From an uncultured delta proteobacterium (lineage in GTDB: Bacteria > Desulfobacterota > Syntrophia > Syntrophales > UBA8958): a DNA stretch of 64,000 nucleotides. Under the pieces are notes generated by a model. The model was not told the origin of the DNA, did no database searches, and saw nothing but the letters and a program-made list of their open reading frames with translations. The stretch lies in contig CAISJV010000047.1 in NCBI GenBank assembly GCA_903885795.1, positions 30,640 through 94,639 of the forward strand, in the 5' to 3' direction. A program made the position numbers and the translations under genes. Shown here piece by piece: positions 1 through 9,196 of this stretch (within the stretch, counting starts at the first letter, position 1; each line of letters starts with the position of its first letter).

Positions 1-2
1 CC

Positions 3-536
3 AACTGTTCCAATATCCGCACAGATGAATACGGCGGCAGTCACGAAAACAAGGCACGCTTTTTCTTTGAAACCATCGACACCGTGGGTGGAACCATCGG
101 TTTTGAAAGAGTGGGAATTAGGTTGAATCCATCAGCCCACGGTTTCTTCGGCATCACGATTGACCAAGATACCATCCCCACATTTGAGTATATTGTGGAG
201 CGACTAAACGACTACGGGAATCTTGTCTACGCCCATCTTGTCGAACCCATGGCCCCCGTGGATCAAGTTCCCTATGCGGTGAAGGAAATCGCAAAACATT
301 TTCGGCCCCGTTACAATGGCACCCTGGTGATTAACTGTAGATTCAACCTTGACAGCGGCAACCGGGTCCTGGAGGAGGGCCTTGCTGATGCGGTCGCTTT
401 CGGTAAACCATTCATATCGAATCCTGATCTTGTCGAGCGCATCCGTCGCGGGTCAGGCTGGGCAAAATGGGATGAAAATACTTTTTATACTCCCGGAACA
501 AAAGGTTATACGGACTATCCAGGACTTGACGGATAA
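3..536 (+). CDS. Old Yellow Enzyme family flavin oxidoreductase, 3' part
   Basis: The reading frame is open from the window edge, so the 5' part lies outside. The residues entering at the edge, NCSNIRTDEYGGSHENKARF, match the Arg/Asp/Glu-Tyr-Gly-Gly signature of the FMN-dependent Old Yellow Enzyme (NemA/alkene reductase) family. The C-terminal GLADAVAFGKPFISNPDLVERI is the usual FMN phosphate-binding end of the barrel. These enzymes reduce activated C=C bonds with NAD(P)H in the cytoplasm; the substrate cannot be read from the sequence. About 177 residues are visible, roughly half of the usual 350-370. recB begins 32 bases downstream on the same strand. An internal ATG at 84 is not the true start, because the conserved motif lies upstream of it. 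Confidence 0.85.
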   Translation, partial: NCSNIRTDEYGGSHENKARFFFETIDTVGGTIGFERVGIRLNPSAHGFFGITIDQDTIPTFEYIVERLNDYGNLVYAHLVEPMAPVDQVPYAVKEIAKHFRPRYNGTLVINCRFNLDSGNRVLEEGLADAVAFGKPFISNPDLVERIRRGSGWAKWDENTFYTPGTKGYTDYPGLDG

Positions 537-568
537 ATCATTGTAAATGAAACTCATTAAGATGCCTT

Positions 569-3500
569 ATGAATAAATCCCGTCCTTTCGATCTTGTCCA
601 CAGCCCCCTGGCCGGGGCCAACCTTATCGAGGCCAGCGCCGGGACTGGCAAGACCTACGCCATAACCGCCATTTTTCTCCGGCTCCTTCTGGAGCAGCAG
701 CTAAATGTCAGCAATATTCTAGTTGTCACCTACACTGTGGCGGCGACGGAGGAGTTGCGGGATCGCATCCGCCGGCAGATAAGAGCGGCCATCGTCGCCA
801 TGGAAGGCGGGACCACCGAGGACAAATTCATCGGGGATCTCATCAGGAATATTGTCAATCCCGGGGAAGGGCTTCTCCTCCTGAAAGCGGCCCTCCGGAA
901 TTTCGATGAGGCCCCCATCTTAACCATCCACAGCTTCTGCCAGCAGGTACTGCGTGAGCACGCCTTTGAAAGCCTGAGTCTCTTCGATACGGAACTGATC
1001 ACCGATGAAAGACCCCTGTCAGAAGAAATCGTCGAGGATTTCTGGCGCCGCAACTTCTACGGAGCCGCACCGGAGTTCATCCGTTACGCCCTGGAGAAGA
1101 AATACGGCCCCGACATTTTCCTGAAGATAACCAGGAACTCTCTCTCCCAGCCCGATGTCCGGATTCTACCTGAGATCCAACCATTAGAGCTGCATTCCCT
1201 GGAACCATTTCGCGATACCCTGAGCAAAGTAAAGACGTCCTGGGGTGCAGCCGCACCCGACGTCATTGACAAGTTGAAGAGTCCGGGATTGAACAAGGCA
1301 TCGTACAAAAACCCCGACGTCCTCATTTCCCTCATGGATCAATGGCTAAATGGGGAGGGTGGCTTCCCATCCTTCCCCGGCCTGGAGAAATTCACCCCCG
1401 GCTTTTTGAAGGAGAAGACCAATAAGAACCGGCAGACGCCGGAGCATCCTTTTTTCGATCTCTGCGGCGAGTTATGGAATATTTCCCAAATCCTGGCGGA
1501 GGAAATGGACCGCCAGCTTCTTTATCTCAAGACAGAGATGTTCCGCGTCCTGCGCCGGGAGCTGCCCCTCAAGAAAGAGCAGCAAAACATCCAGTCCTAC
1601 GATGACCTCCTTATCCGGGTCCGGACAGCCTTGGAAAAACCCGGCGGAGAAGCCCTGGCCCACGCCCTGCGCGGGCGCTACCACGCCGCCCTCATCGACG
1701 AATTTCAGGACACCGACCCGGTTCAGTATGCCATTTTTCAGACCGTCTTCGGCAGGGACAGCATTCTCTTCCTCATCGGCGATCCCAAACAGGCAATTTA
1801 CAGTTTCCGTAGCGCCGATCTCTTTTCTTACCTCCGCGCCTCCCGGCAGGTTCAGAATCGCTATAGCTTGACCCATAACTGGCGCTCCGAACCGGGCCTC
1901 GTCGCGGCGATCAACCATGTCTTCGCCGCCCCCGGGCAGTATAACCGTGAACCCTTTGTCTTCGCCGAAATCCCCTTTCAGGCCGCTTCCGGTCGGGAAG
2001 ACCTGGACCGTCCACCTTTGACGCTTTCCGGCGATGCGAACGCCCCTTTTCAACTCGTCTATATAGACAAAGAACGCCTCACCGGGGCCAATGCCACCGG
2101 AAACAAGGAAAATTTCCGCCGCCTGATCGCCGGGGCCGTAGCGGAAGAAATCTCCCGCCTCCTGTCACTTGCCCGGCAGGGAAAGGCAAATATCGGCGCC
2201 TCGCCACTACAGCCTGGTGATATAGCTGTCCTTGTCCGGGAAAACCGTGAGGCCCGCCTAGTCCAGGAGGCCCTCCATGAGCTTGCCATTCCCTGCGTTC
2301 TCCATGGCGCGGGAAATATTTTTGATTGTCCGGAGGCACTGGAGATGGAGCGCCTCCTTACCGGCATCGCCGAACCACGCAGTGAAAGGGCACTGGGAGC
2401 GGCCCTGGTAACAGATATCATGGGCGTCAGCGGCGAGACCCTGATGTCCGCCAAAAGGGAGGAGCGTCCGTGGGAGGCCTGGGTAAACCGCTTTCAGGAG
2501 TATAATGACCTCTGGGAAGAAGCAGGTTTCATCCACATGTTCCGGACCCTCCTGAGAAACGAGGATGTCCACCCGCGGCTGTTAGGCTATCGCGACGGGG
2601 AAAGAAGGCTTACCAACCTCCTCCATCTGTCGGAAATCCTCCATAATGAATCCTCAGCACAAAAAATGGGCATGGCGGGGCTGATCAAATGGCTCGCCCG
2701 GCAGCGGGACCCGGCCGCAACCCGTTTGGAAGAGCACGAGTTGCGCCTGGAGAGCGATGACAACGCCGTCCGTCTCGTAACGATCCACAAAAGCAAGGGC
2801 CTAGAATATCCGCTCGTCTTCTGCCCTTTTCAATGGGGATCGTCGCGGATGAGAAAAAACGAACTACCGCGCTATCATGACGGTCAGGACGATTGGCGAT
2901 TGAACCTGGTCCTTTCCGATGAACATCAGCAGGCGGTCATCCTGGCCGAGCGGGAAGCCATGGCGGAAAATATCCGGCTCCTCTACGTAGCCCTGACCCG
3001 GGCGAAATACCGCGCCTATCTGTACTGGGGACCATTCAAGGATGCAGGCAGTTCCGCCGTCGCCTACACTCTTCATCCGGCCCCCGGCGCCTCTCACCCT
3101 CAACCTCACACTTCCGGAGACATCATGGCGGGAGTAAGTAATCCATTATTCACCCATACCCTTCTTCCGGCGGAAAAGACAGGATGGGACATTGTCGATA
3201 CTACAGAAAACCATTTTCTCGCTCTTACGGACACTCATCTCCGCCAAGATCTGACGGCCCTAATGGACCGATCCGGGGGGACCATCCAGATAATAGCCTT
3301 TGCCAACCTGCCGGGCATCCCCTACCAGAAACCGCCCGAAACTGCCGTCCCTTCCACCGGACTTACCTTCACCGGACGGATTCCCCGAGCGGACCGGGTT
3401 GCCAGCTTTTCCTATTTCATCGCCCACAAGGAGGATGAACTTGACAAAGCCGATCGTGATCATGCCCCGTCGACCGGCGAATCAAACCGCGCGGCCATAT

Positions 3501-4309
3501 TCGCTCCTTCCGCGCCTTCCCCCGGTCGCAAGTCACCATCGGAATCAACTGACGCACCCGATCTCACCAGCATCTTCGCCTTTCCCGCCGGGACGCGGGC
3601 AGGCATATTTATTCATGACATATTCGAAGCTCTCGATTTTACCGACGATAGCGCCATCGAAGCAGTCGTCGGTAAAAAGCTCAGCGAGCACGGTTACGAG
3701 CCGTACTGGCAAGACACACTCTGTACGATGATCCGCAAAGTCCTTGCGGCGCCCCTTGCCCCGTCCATCCCTGTATTGCAGCTTTCCGCCGTTTCCCCCG
3801 CCTGCTGCCTGCGGGAGCTGGGATTCTATTTTCCCCTGCAACCGGCCACTCCGGAAAAACTGAGCAGGCTCTTTGACGGGAAGGGCATTCCGGATAATTA
3901 TCCCCGGCAGATGGGACGGCTAAACTTCATACCCGCCCAAGGTTTCATGAACGGTTACATAGATCTGGTCTTCAGATTCGCGGAGCGGTTCTATCTTATC
4001 GACTGGAAATCCAACCTACTGGGGACAAACATCAAAAATTATAACCAGGATGCCATGAAACTGGTCATGGAGGAGGATTACTACTTCCTGCAATACCATC
4101 TTTACGTCCTGGCCCTGGATCAATATCTGAAATCACGGATGGGCACAGATTACGATTACGAGCGGCATTTCGGCGGTGTTTTTTATCTTTTTCTCCGGGG
4201 CGTCGATCCGGCGCGGGGAGGCGACTTCGGTATATATCGGGATCGACCTAAACCGGAAACAATAGCAGCGCTGTCACAGGGTCTGATAAAAAAAGTCTGC
4301 AATGATTAG
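569..4309 (+). CDS. recB: RecB, exodeoxyribonuclease V beta subunit
   Basis: RecB is the 3'-5' helicase and nuclease subunit of RecBCD, which processes double-strand breaks. The 1246 residues (family about 1180) carry Walker A ASAGTGKT at 22-29, the DEXQ-type Walker B IDEFQDTD near 376-383, GDPKQAIYSFR near 400, the helicase motif TIHKSKGLEYP near 738-748 and YVALTRAK near 808. The C-terminal nuclease has GYIDLVF at 1129-1135 and DWKSN at 1145-1149, giving the Asp, Asp and Lys catalytic residues. It is followed after 9 bases by recD and the two are probably co-transcribed. No recC is visible: the gene directly upstream is an oxidoreductase, so recC must be elsewhere or absent. The spacer to the preceding gene is short and shows no clear promoter. 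Confidence 0.96.
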   Translation: MNKSRPFDLVHSPLAGANLIEASAGTGKTYAITAIFLRLLLEQQLNVSNILVVTYTVAATEELRDRIRRQIRAAIVAMEGGTTEDKFIGDLIRNIVNPGEGLLLLKAALRNFDEAPILTIHSFCQQVLREHAFESLSLFDTELITDERPLSEEIVEDFWRRNFYGAAPEFIRYALEKKYGPDIFLKITRNSLSQPDVRILPEIQPLELHSLEPFRDTLSKVKTSWGAAAPDVIDKLKSPGLNKASYKNPDVLISLMDQWLNGEGGFPSFPGLEKFTPGFLKEKTNKNRQTPEHPFFDLCGELWNISQILAEEMDRQLLYLKTEMFRVLRRELPLKKEQQNIQSYDDLLIRVRTALEKPGGEALAHALRGRYHAALIDEFQDTDPVQYAIFQTVFGRDSILFLIGDPKQAIYSFRSADLFSYLRASRQVQNRYSLTHNWRSEPGLVAAINHVFAAPGQYNREPFVFAEIPFQAASGREDLDRPPLTLSGDANAPFQLVYIDKERLTGANATGNKENFRRLIAGAVAEEISRLLSLARQGKANIGASPLQPGDIAVLVRENREARLVQEALHELAIPCVLHGAGNIFDCPEALEMERLLTGIAEPRSERALGAALVTDIMGVSGETLMSAKREERPWEAWVNRFQEYNDLWEEAGFIHMFRTLLRNEDVHPRLLGYRDGERRLTNLLHLSEILHNESSAQKMGMAGLIKWLARQRDPAATRLEEHELRLESDDNAVRLVTIHKSKGLEYPLVFCPFQWGSSRMRKNELPRYHDGQDDWRLNLVLSDEHQQAVILAEREAMAENIRLLYVALTRAKYRAYLYWGPFKDAGSSAVAYTLHPAPGASHPQPHTSGDIMAGVSNPLFTHTLLPAEKTGWDIVDTTENHFLALTDTHLRQDLTALMDRSGGTIQIIAFANLPGIPYQKPPETAVPSTGLTFTGRIPRADRVASFSYFIAHKEDELDKADRDHAPSTGESNRAAIFAPSAPSPGRKSPSESTDAPDLTSIFAFPAGTRAGIFIHDIFEALDFTDDSAIEAVVGKKLSEHGYEPYWQDTLCTMIRKVLAAPLAPSIPVLQLSAVSPACCLRELGFYFPLQPATPEKLSRLFDGKGIPDNYPRQMGRLNFIPAQGFMNGYIDLVFRFAERFYLIDWKSNLLGTNIKNYNQDAMKLVMEEDYYFLQYHLYVLALDQYLKSRMGTDYDYERHFGGVFYLFLRGVDPARGGDFGIYRDRPKPETIAALSQGLIKKVCND

Positions 4310-4318
4310 AGTCCTAAA

Positions 4319-6211
4319 ATGAGGGAATATCTTGATCAACTATACCGGAACCAGTATCTGTCGGCGCTGGATCTCCACTTTGCCCGGTTCATCCAGGGGC
4401 TTGTCGGCGACGACACTCCCGAGATTGCCCTGGCGGCGGCCCTGGTCAGCCGCTGGCGCAGCGATGGCCATATCTGTCTGGACCTTGCCATCCCGGCCGG
4501 TAAAATCCTCCTTCCCGGGGCCGACGGTTCCGTCCGTTGTCCCGAACTTGCCTCCTGGCGTCAAACACTCTCTGAAAGCCCCGTGGTTGGCCAGCCCGGG
4601 GAATGGAAACCATTGATCCTCACGGGCACGCGGCTCTATCTCTACCGCTACTGGGAATATGAGAACAAACTGGCGACAATCCTGAAGCAAAGGATGGAGG
4701 CAAAGCTGCCGGCATTTGATGAAAACCTGCTCCGGGAAAGTCTTGACCGCCTTTTCCCCCCTCCTTTTTCCGACAACGAGACGAACGGGAGGCAAGGATT
4801 CGACATATTGACAAACTGGCAAAAAGTGGCCGCCTTTACTGCCTTTGTCAAATCCTTCTCCGTGATTTCAGGTGGACCGGGGACAGGGAAGACCTTCACA
4901 GTCGCCAAGATTCTGGCCCTCCTGATCGAGCAGAACGGAGGTAAACCGCTACGGATAGCCCTGACGGCCCCAACGGGCAAGGCTGCGGCCCGGGTGCAGG
5001 AGGCCATCCAGGAAGCAAAATCTGTTCTCCCCTGCACGGAAGCAGTCAAATCTGCCCTTCCGGTAGCGGCTTCCACGATACATCGATTTCTGGGCAGCGT
5101 CCCCCATGCCCCGCATCCCCGGTATCACGAGGATAATCTCCTACCCGTAGATGTAGTCGTCGTCGATGAGTGCTCCATGATCGATCTGGCCCTCTTGTCC
5201 AGGCTCGTCCAGGCTATTCCTGATTCCGCTCGGCTGATCCTGTTGGGGGACAAAGACCAATTGGCCTCCGTCGAGGCCGGGGCCGTCTTCGGAGATATCT
5301 GCCACACGAGACGCCATCCGTTCTATTCGCCGGCATTTGCCGAAACCTGCCGATGCATGACGGGGGAATCCATACCTGTGCGGCTTCCGGGACGAGTCGC
5401 TCCACCGGCTGCAGACTGCCATGTGGAACTGCTCAGGAATTACCGCTTCCACGCCGAGAGCGCGATTGCCGGCGCAAGTCGCGCCGTGAATAAAGGCGAT
5501 GGTCTGGAGGCGTTGAGCATTCTGAAAACTGCGTCGGCCGGAGACGCCCGCTGGCAATCCCTGCCCAGCCCCGAGGCCCTCCATAAATCCCTTGAAAGTA
5601 TCCTGACGGAAACGTTCGCCGGGTATCTGGCCACCACCGATCCCCGGGACGTTTTCGGGCGTTTCAATCTCTTACGGATTCTATGCGTCCTCCGGGATGG
5701 TCCTTACGGCGTCGGTCACGTCAACGACTTGATAGAAGAGATCCTGCACCGCCAAAAGATCGTCCACCGGGATACACCATGGTACTTCGGACGGCCGGTC
5801 ATGATCACCCGGAACGATTACACGGCACGACTTTATAACGGCGATATCGGCATCGTCCTTCCCGATCCGGAAGGGCAAAACGAACCCCGGGTCTTTTTCC
5901 CCACCCCGGAGGGGACATTCCGGAAAATCCTGCCCTCCCGCCTGGGGTCATACGAAACGGTCTTCGCTATGACCGTCCATAAAAGCCAGGGCTCTGAGTT
6001 CGACCGGATCCTTTGCCTACTTCCCGACCGTGATGCACCGCTTCTGACCAGGGAATTGATTTACACGGCCCTCACCAGAGCCCGCAAGGATGTAGCAATC
6101 TGGGGACGGGAAGATGTTTTTCTCAAGGCTGTCTCCCGGCGGATCGAACGCTCCTCGGGACTACGGGACGCCCTGTGGCCAACGAATGGTGGTGAGGAAA
6201 ATACGGATTAA
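4319..6211 (+). CDS. recD: RecD, exodeoxyribonuclease V alpha subunit
   Basis: RecD is the 5'-3' superfamily 1B helicase of RecBCD. The 630 residues match the family length (about 610). Walker A GGPGTGKT is at 185-192, Walker B VDECSM at 282-287, LLGDKDQLASVEAG follows near 305, and the C-terminal TVHKSQGSEFD and YTALTRAR motifs are intact. The N-terminal 150 residues are the variable RecB-contacting region. The gene starts 9 bases after recB and ends at a stem-loop that probably terminates both this operon and the convergent MFS gene. The RecBC-type RecD call, rather than stand-alone RecD2, rests on length and on adjacency to recB. Confidence 0.95.
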   Translation: MREYLDQLYRNQYLSALDLHFARFIQGLVGDDTPEIALAAALVSRWRSDGHICLDLAIPAGKILLPGADGSVRCPELASWRQTLSESPVVGQPGEWKPLILTGTRLYLYRYWEYENKLATILKQRMEAKLPAFDENLLRESLDRLFPPPFSDNETNGRQGFDILTNWQKVAAFTAFVKSFSVISGGPGTGKTFTVAKILALLIEQNGGKPLRIALTAPTGKAAARVQEAIQEAKSVLPCTEAVKSALPVAASTIHRFLGSVPHAPHPRYHEDNLLPVDVVVVDECSMIDLALLSRLVQAIPDSARLILLGDKDQLASVEAGAVFGDICHTRRHPFYSPAFAETCRCMTGESIPVRLPGRVAPPAADCHVELLRNYRFHAESAIAGASRAVNKGDGLEALSILKTASAGDARWQSLPSPEALHKSLESILTETFAGYLATTDPRDVFGRFNLLRILCVLRDGPYGVGHVNDLIEEILHRQKIVHRDTPWYFGRPVMITRNDYTARLYNGDIGIVLPDPEGQNEPRVFFPTPEGTFRKILPSRLGSYETVFAMTVHKSQGSEFDRILCLLPDRDAPLLTRELIYTALTRARKDVAIWGREDVFLKAVSRRIERSSGLRDALWPTNGGEENTD

Positions 6212-6250
6212 TAATTTAAGTTCCTTCCCCGAACGAAGGAATTATTATTC
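6209..6250. terminator. Bidirectional stem-loop between convergent recD and MFS genes
   Basis: TTCCTTC at 6221-6227 pairs with GAAGGAA at 6235-6241 across a 7-base loop. The stem is flanked by A/T runs (AATAATT on the left, TTATTATT on the right) that can also pair. It sits exactly between two converging genes, as expected for a shared terminator. Confidence 0.6.
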
Positions 6251-6261
6251 AATAATATGAT

Positions 6262-7503
6262 TCATCTCTTCCTTGATCGTCCCATCCAGACAAGTCCCAT
6301 CAACCCGGCGATGAGTAATCCCGTCACCGGCCATGTGCCGCCGGCAAAGGTGGGGGAGATAAGCAGGGAGGAGGCGCCGCAGGCTGGGCCAACAAACAGC
6401 CCGGCGCCGATGATCGCCTCGTGCAGTCCACCGTGGGTCCCTTTTTCCTCCGAGGCGTTCATGGAGTAGAAGAGCGACGAGTAGTATATAAGCCCTATCG
6501 AAAGGCCAAAACCCACTTGTGCGGCCAAAAGCATGGGCACGGACCGGGGATGGACAAACCCGGCAAAGCAGGCCGTCATGACGGCGAATGCCCCAATGAG
6601 CCAAGCAATGTGGTATTGCCATCCTGTCCAGCGCCAAAGGATGACGAAGGCGGCGAGTCTCGCAAACATCCAGACCGAGCAGAGAATTCCTGCAGCCCCC
6701 GTTGACAAATCAAGGCTATCTGAAATGGACGGAATCAGGGGCACTACGGTATTTATAGCAACGTAGGAGAGTGGATTTGCCAGCCAGGCCATGTACAGGA
6801 GCCGTCGTGAATCGGTCGGTCTGCCTGTTTCCGTCGCTTCGGTCGCAACCGGCGCAAGGGTTTTCCTCTTTTGCTGCAATCTCCCGGCAAGAAAAACCAG
6901 CAGCGCCTGGAGCGCCACCAGACAAAGGGGAAGCCAGAAAAGGCTTGGCATCCCGAGGCTCTCCAGAAGGAGCCCTGCCGTAAAGTAGGCCACCGCAGCG
7001 CCCACCGCCCAAGTGATGTTATATATCCCCACCATGTCCGACAGTCGCGCGCCGCCGCCTTCACTAACAATGGCCGACAGGGCCGGCCAGGTAAAGCATA
7101 TGGAAACCGTCCAGGCTGCAAAAGCAATGACCTGCCCCGCAACGGAATCCAAGAGCAGTCCCGTCGCCATAGATACGGCGACACCTATGAGTCCCACATA
7201 AAGCCCCCGCACATAGCCGAAACGCTCTGCAAACTCTCCGCCCTGCCACGCAGCGAAAATGTAAACAAGCCCGCTGAGAGCAGCGAGAAGAAGGTTCTCC
7301 AATCCGCTAAACCCGAAACGGTCCCTGACGTAAAAAAACAGGAAATTGGAATAGTAAACCGCAGCATAGCTGTTGATTAAAACGACAAGATAAAAAATGA
7401 TTTTAGACGGGCTCATGAACGCAGCAATCGTATCGCCCGTTTCTTCACTGGTGAATGTGACGCCCTCTATTTGGCCTGAAAGTTCTTCCAGTTGTTTATT
7501 CAT
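6262..7503 (-). CDS. Major facilitator superfamily transporter
   Basis: A 413-residue protein with about 12 hydrophobic segments after a charged N-terminal tail of roughly 30 residues. The pattern (YVRDRFGFSGLENLL in the first half, GRSRKR at the end) fits an MFS permease of the inner membrane. The substrate is not recognisable. The annotated ATG is not preceded by a good ribosome-binding site; an ATG 29 codons in (MSPSKII), just before the first membrane helix, is an alternative start. It is convergent with recD and shares its terminator. Confidence 0.8.
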   Translation of the reverse strand: MNKQLEELSGQIEGVTFTSEETGDTIAAFMSPSKIIFYLVVLINSYAAVYYSNFLFFYVRDRFGFSGLENLLLAALSGLVYIFAAWQGGEFAERFGYVRGLYVGLIGVAVSMATGLLLDSVAGQVIAFAAWTVSICFTWPALSAIVSEGGGARLSDMVGIYNITWAVGAAVAYFTAGLLLESLGMPSLFWLPLCLVALQALLVFLAGRLQQKRKTLAPVATEATETGRPTDSRRLLYMAWLANPLSYVAINTVVPLIPSISDSLDLSTGAAGILCSVWMFARLAAFVILWRWTGWQYHIAWLIGAFAVMTACFAGFVHPRSVPMLLAAQVGFGLSIGLIYYSSLFYSMNASEEKGTHGGLHEAIIGAGLFVGPACGASSLLISPTFAGGTWPVTGLLIAGLMGLVWMGRSRKR

Positions 7504-7645
7504 GCAGGGCTTTGTATTTCCAGGCTTTTAAGAAGGTCTGTGGTCATAGATAATACTTTCAATGACAGATATTATGAGAACACGGGGAAGCTAACACAGG
7601 AACGAAAGAAATGCAAAAGCAGGGGTCAATCCTGAATACCATCTG

Positions 7646-7813
7646 TTATAAGATGTGGATTTGCACATTACACAACTTGCGGTATATCGCCCGCTCGGCA
7701 TAGGCTCGCCAGTATCCGTACTGCCATGAAAAATGCTCGTCAGAGCTCCTGATGAAGATCTCAAAATCATCTCCCCGGCGCAACGGTAATAATCGGTCAA
7801 CTTGTAAATACAT
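7646..7813 (-). CDS. Possible small protein or gene remnant (55 aa)
   Basis: An ATG-started frame of 55 codons reading MYLQVDRLLPLRRGDDFEIF and on through an aromatic, acidic and charged stretch (SDEHFSWQYGYWRAYAE). The composition looks more protein-like than the competing frame on this strand. There is no good ribosome-binding site and I do not recognise a family. It may be the tail of a decayed gene. It diverges from the ClpX-like gene. Confidence 0.22.
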   Translation of the reverse strand: MYLQVDRLLPLRRGDDFEIFIRSSDEHFSWQYGYWRAYAERAIYRKLCNVQIHIL

Positions 7814-7832
7814 ATTATTTTGTTTGTTTTGA

Positions 7833-7861
7833 TTGACACATAAGAATTATTTACTTATATT
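7833..7861 (+). promoter_or_regulatory. Sigma-70-type promoter of the ClpX-like gene
   Basis: TTGACA at 7833-7838 and TATATT at 7856-7861 are separated by exactly 17 bases. The start codon at 7916 lies about 50 bases after the -10 box, leaving a short leader. This is a near-consensus vegetative promoter. Confidence 0.7.
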
Positions 7862-7915
7862 CCCCCTCGGAAAAAGCAAGTTCCCGTCAATAAAATTCAA
7901 CAGAGGTACACCTTT

Positions 7916-9016
7916 ATGACAAAGAAATATTTTCCCACTGATATTTTTCAGTATTTATCCGGCAAGGTACTGGGTCAGGAAGACGTGATCAAGAAGATCG
8001 CCGTGGCAGTCTATAAGCATATTCAAGGCCTCCGGTCGGGAAACGTGCTGCTGATCGGTAACAGCGGCACCGGCAAGACCACCATCATGAAGTCGATTCA
8101 ACAATTTTACAACGAACATGAAGGATTGAATCCATTCAGAATAATGACCATCACCAATGCCAATATGCTGATGGATGAAGCGGGGGTGATCAACACCATC
8201 CGGTTGTTCAAGAACCTTGAGTCCGAAGTCCTGACGGCTACAGGATTCAAGGTCACCGTGGAGGAAATGAAGGAATACATCGAAAACGCCACGGTCTGCA
8301 TCGACGAAATTGACAAGATATCCTCCAAGATATCCGGAAAGGTCAATCCGACAGGAATCAGCATCCAGCAATCTCTTCTGACCCTGCTAGAAGGTGAAAC
8401 GATTCTCCTGGAGACGGGGTTTTATGAAGAGGGCAGCAAGAGCAAGGTGAAACTGCCTATTGATACCTCCAGAATGCTGTTCATCTGCGGCGGTGCGTTC
8501 GAGGAATTATACGAGCAGGTGTATAAGGTAATCGCCAGTCACGGCGATGAGCGGAAGTTCAGAGATGTCGCAGAAATGGACGGCCATGGGGGCGTGCGTT
8601 ATAAGGTCAGGTTTATCCTCAAGGAGTCCCTTAAGCTTTCTGACCTGTTCACATATGGGATGTACCCGCAGTTTATCTCTCGCTTCAATACCATCGCCGT
8701 CCTGGACGATCTCAGCAAGCGCGATTTGAAGCAGATAATGCTGCAAGCCGATGATTCCCCATTTCAATACGCCCGGGAATATTTCAGTTCAATGGGCATT
8801 GAGCTGCGAATGACAGACGACGCCCTGGACCTGATTGCAACACACGCCCTTGATGAACTGCGTATCGGTGCGCGAGCCTTGCGTGAAGTTTTTGGACGGA
8901 TTATCGCCGGTGTTGAATTTGACCCTTACAACTCGGAAGGAATCACCAAAACCGCCGACGGCAAGCCCATATTGACCATTGACAGAAACACGGTGGCAAA
9001 TAATTTAACCCGATAA
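7916..9016 (+). CDS. ClpX-like AAA+ ATPase without zinc-binding domain
   Basis: A 366-residue AAA+ protein that aligns along its length with the ATPase core of ClpX: Walker A GNSGTGKT at 48-55, Walker B VCIDEIDK at 127-134, the ClpX-type block DTSRMLFICGGAF near 188, PQFISRFN near 250, and sensor 2 GARALREVF near 325. The N-terminal Cys4 zinc domain that binds adaptors in ClpX is absent, as the protein begins directly at the ATPase core. In place of the ClpX pore loop (EAGYVGED) it has DEAGVINTI at 87-95, without the aromatic Tyr-Val grip. ClpX threads substrates into ClpP; this protein may instead remodel partners by another mode, or act without ClpP. It has its own strong promoter, and no clpP or tig is nearby. 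The SulP gene follows 180 bases on. Confidence 0.82.
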   Translation: MTKKYFPTDIFQYLSGKVLGQEDVIKKIAVAVYKHIQGLRSGNVLLIGNSGTGKTTIMKSIQQFYNEHEGLNPFRIMTITNANMLMDEAGVINTIRLFKNLESEVLTATGFKVTVEEMKEYIENATVCIDEIDKISSKISGKVNPTGISIQQSLLTLLEGETILLETGFYEEGSKSKVKLPIDTSRMLFICGGAFEELYEQVYKVIASHGDERKFRDVAEMDGHGGVRYKVRFILKESLKLSDLFTYGMYPQFISRFNTIAVLDDLSKRDLKQIMLQADDSPFQYAREYFSSMGIELRMTDDALDLIATHALDELRIGARALREVFGRIIAGVEFDPYNSEGITKTADGKPILTIDRNTVANNLTR

Positions 9017-9196
9017 AACATCGCTGGTCACAAAGATTCCAGGTCCAGGATGACGCCAATGGGCGAGGGACAGGCCACGCAGGCAGACGCATAAAGCACC
9101 TCAATGAGCCGATAATGAATTCTGTTTGGGCTGATTTGGAAAATAAACAGTAAAAGAAAAAAATACACCCGATCATCTTTTCATTCAATTAGACGA

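Larger units (their letters stand above)
7504..7915. other. 412-base intergenic stretch
   Basis: This stretch holds a strong sigma-70-type promoter for the rightward ClpX-like gene and, on the other strand, a possible 55-codon reading frame (7646-7813). The remaining 140 bases next to the MFS gene show nothing recognisable. Confidence 0.5.

Noticed and set aside
1472..2053. 193-codon minus-strand frame inside recB
   Set aside because: Antisense to conserved helicase motifs; Gly/Val-rich shadow translation.
7591..7839. 82-codon minus-strand frame beside the ClpX-like gene
   Set aside because: Low-complexity, Cys/Ser-rich translation with no family likeness; the neighbouring frame on the same strand looks more protein-like and is listed instead with low confidence.
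8943..9188. Minus-strand frame over the end of the ClpX-like gene and the following spacer
   Set aside because: It overlaps a clearly coding gene, and its translation (Trp/Arg/Cys-rich) is typical of antisense reading of GC-rich DNA. Another short frame there (IEVLYASACVACPSP) has no start codon.
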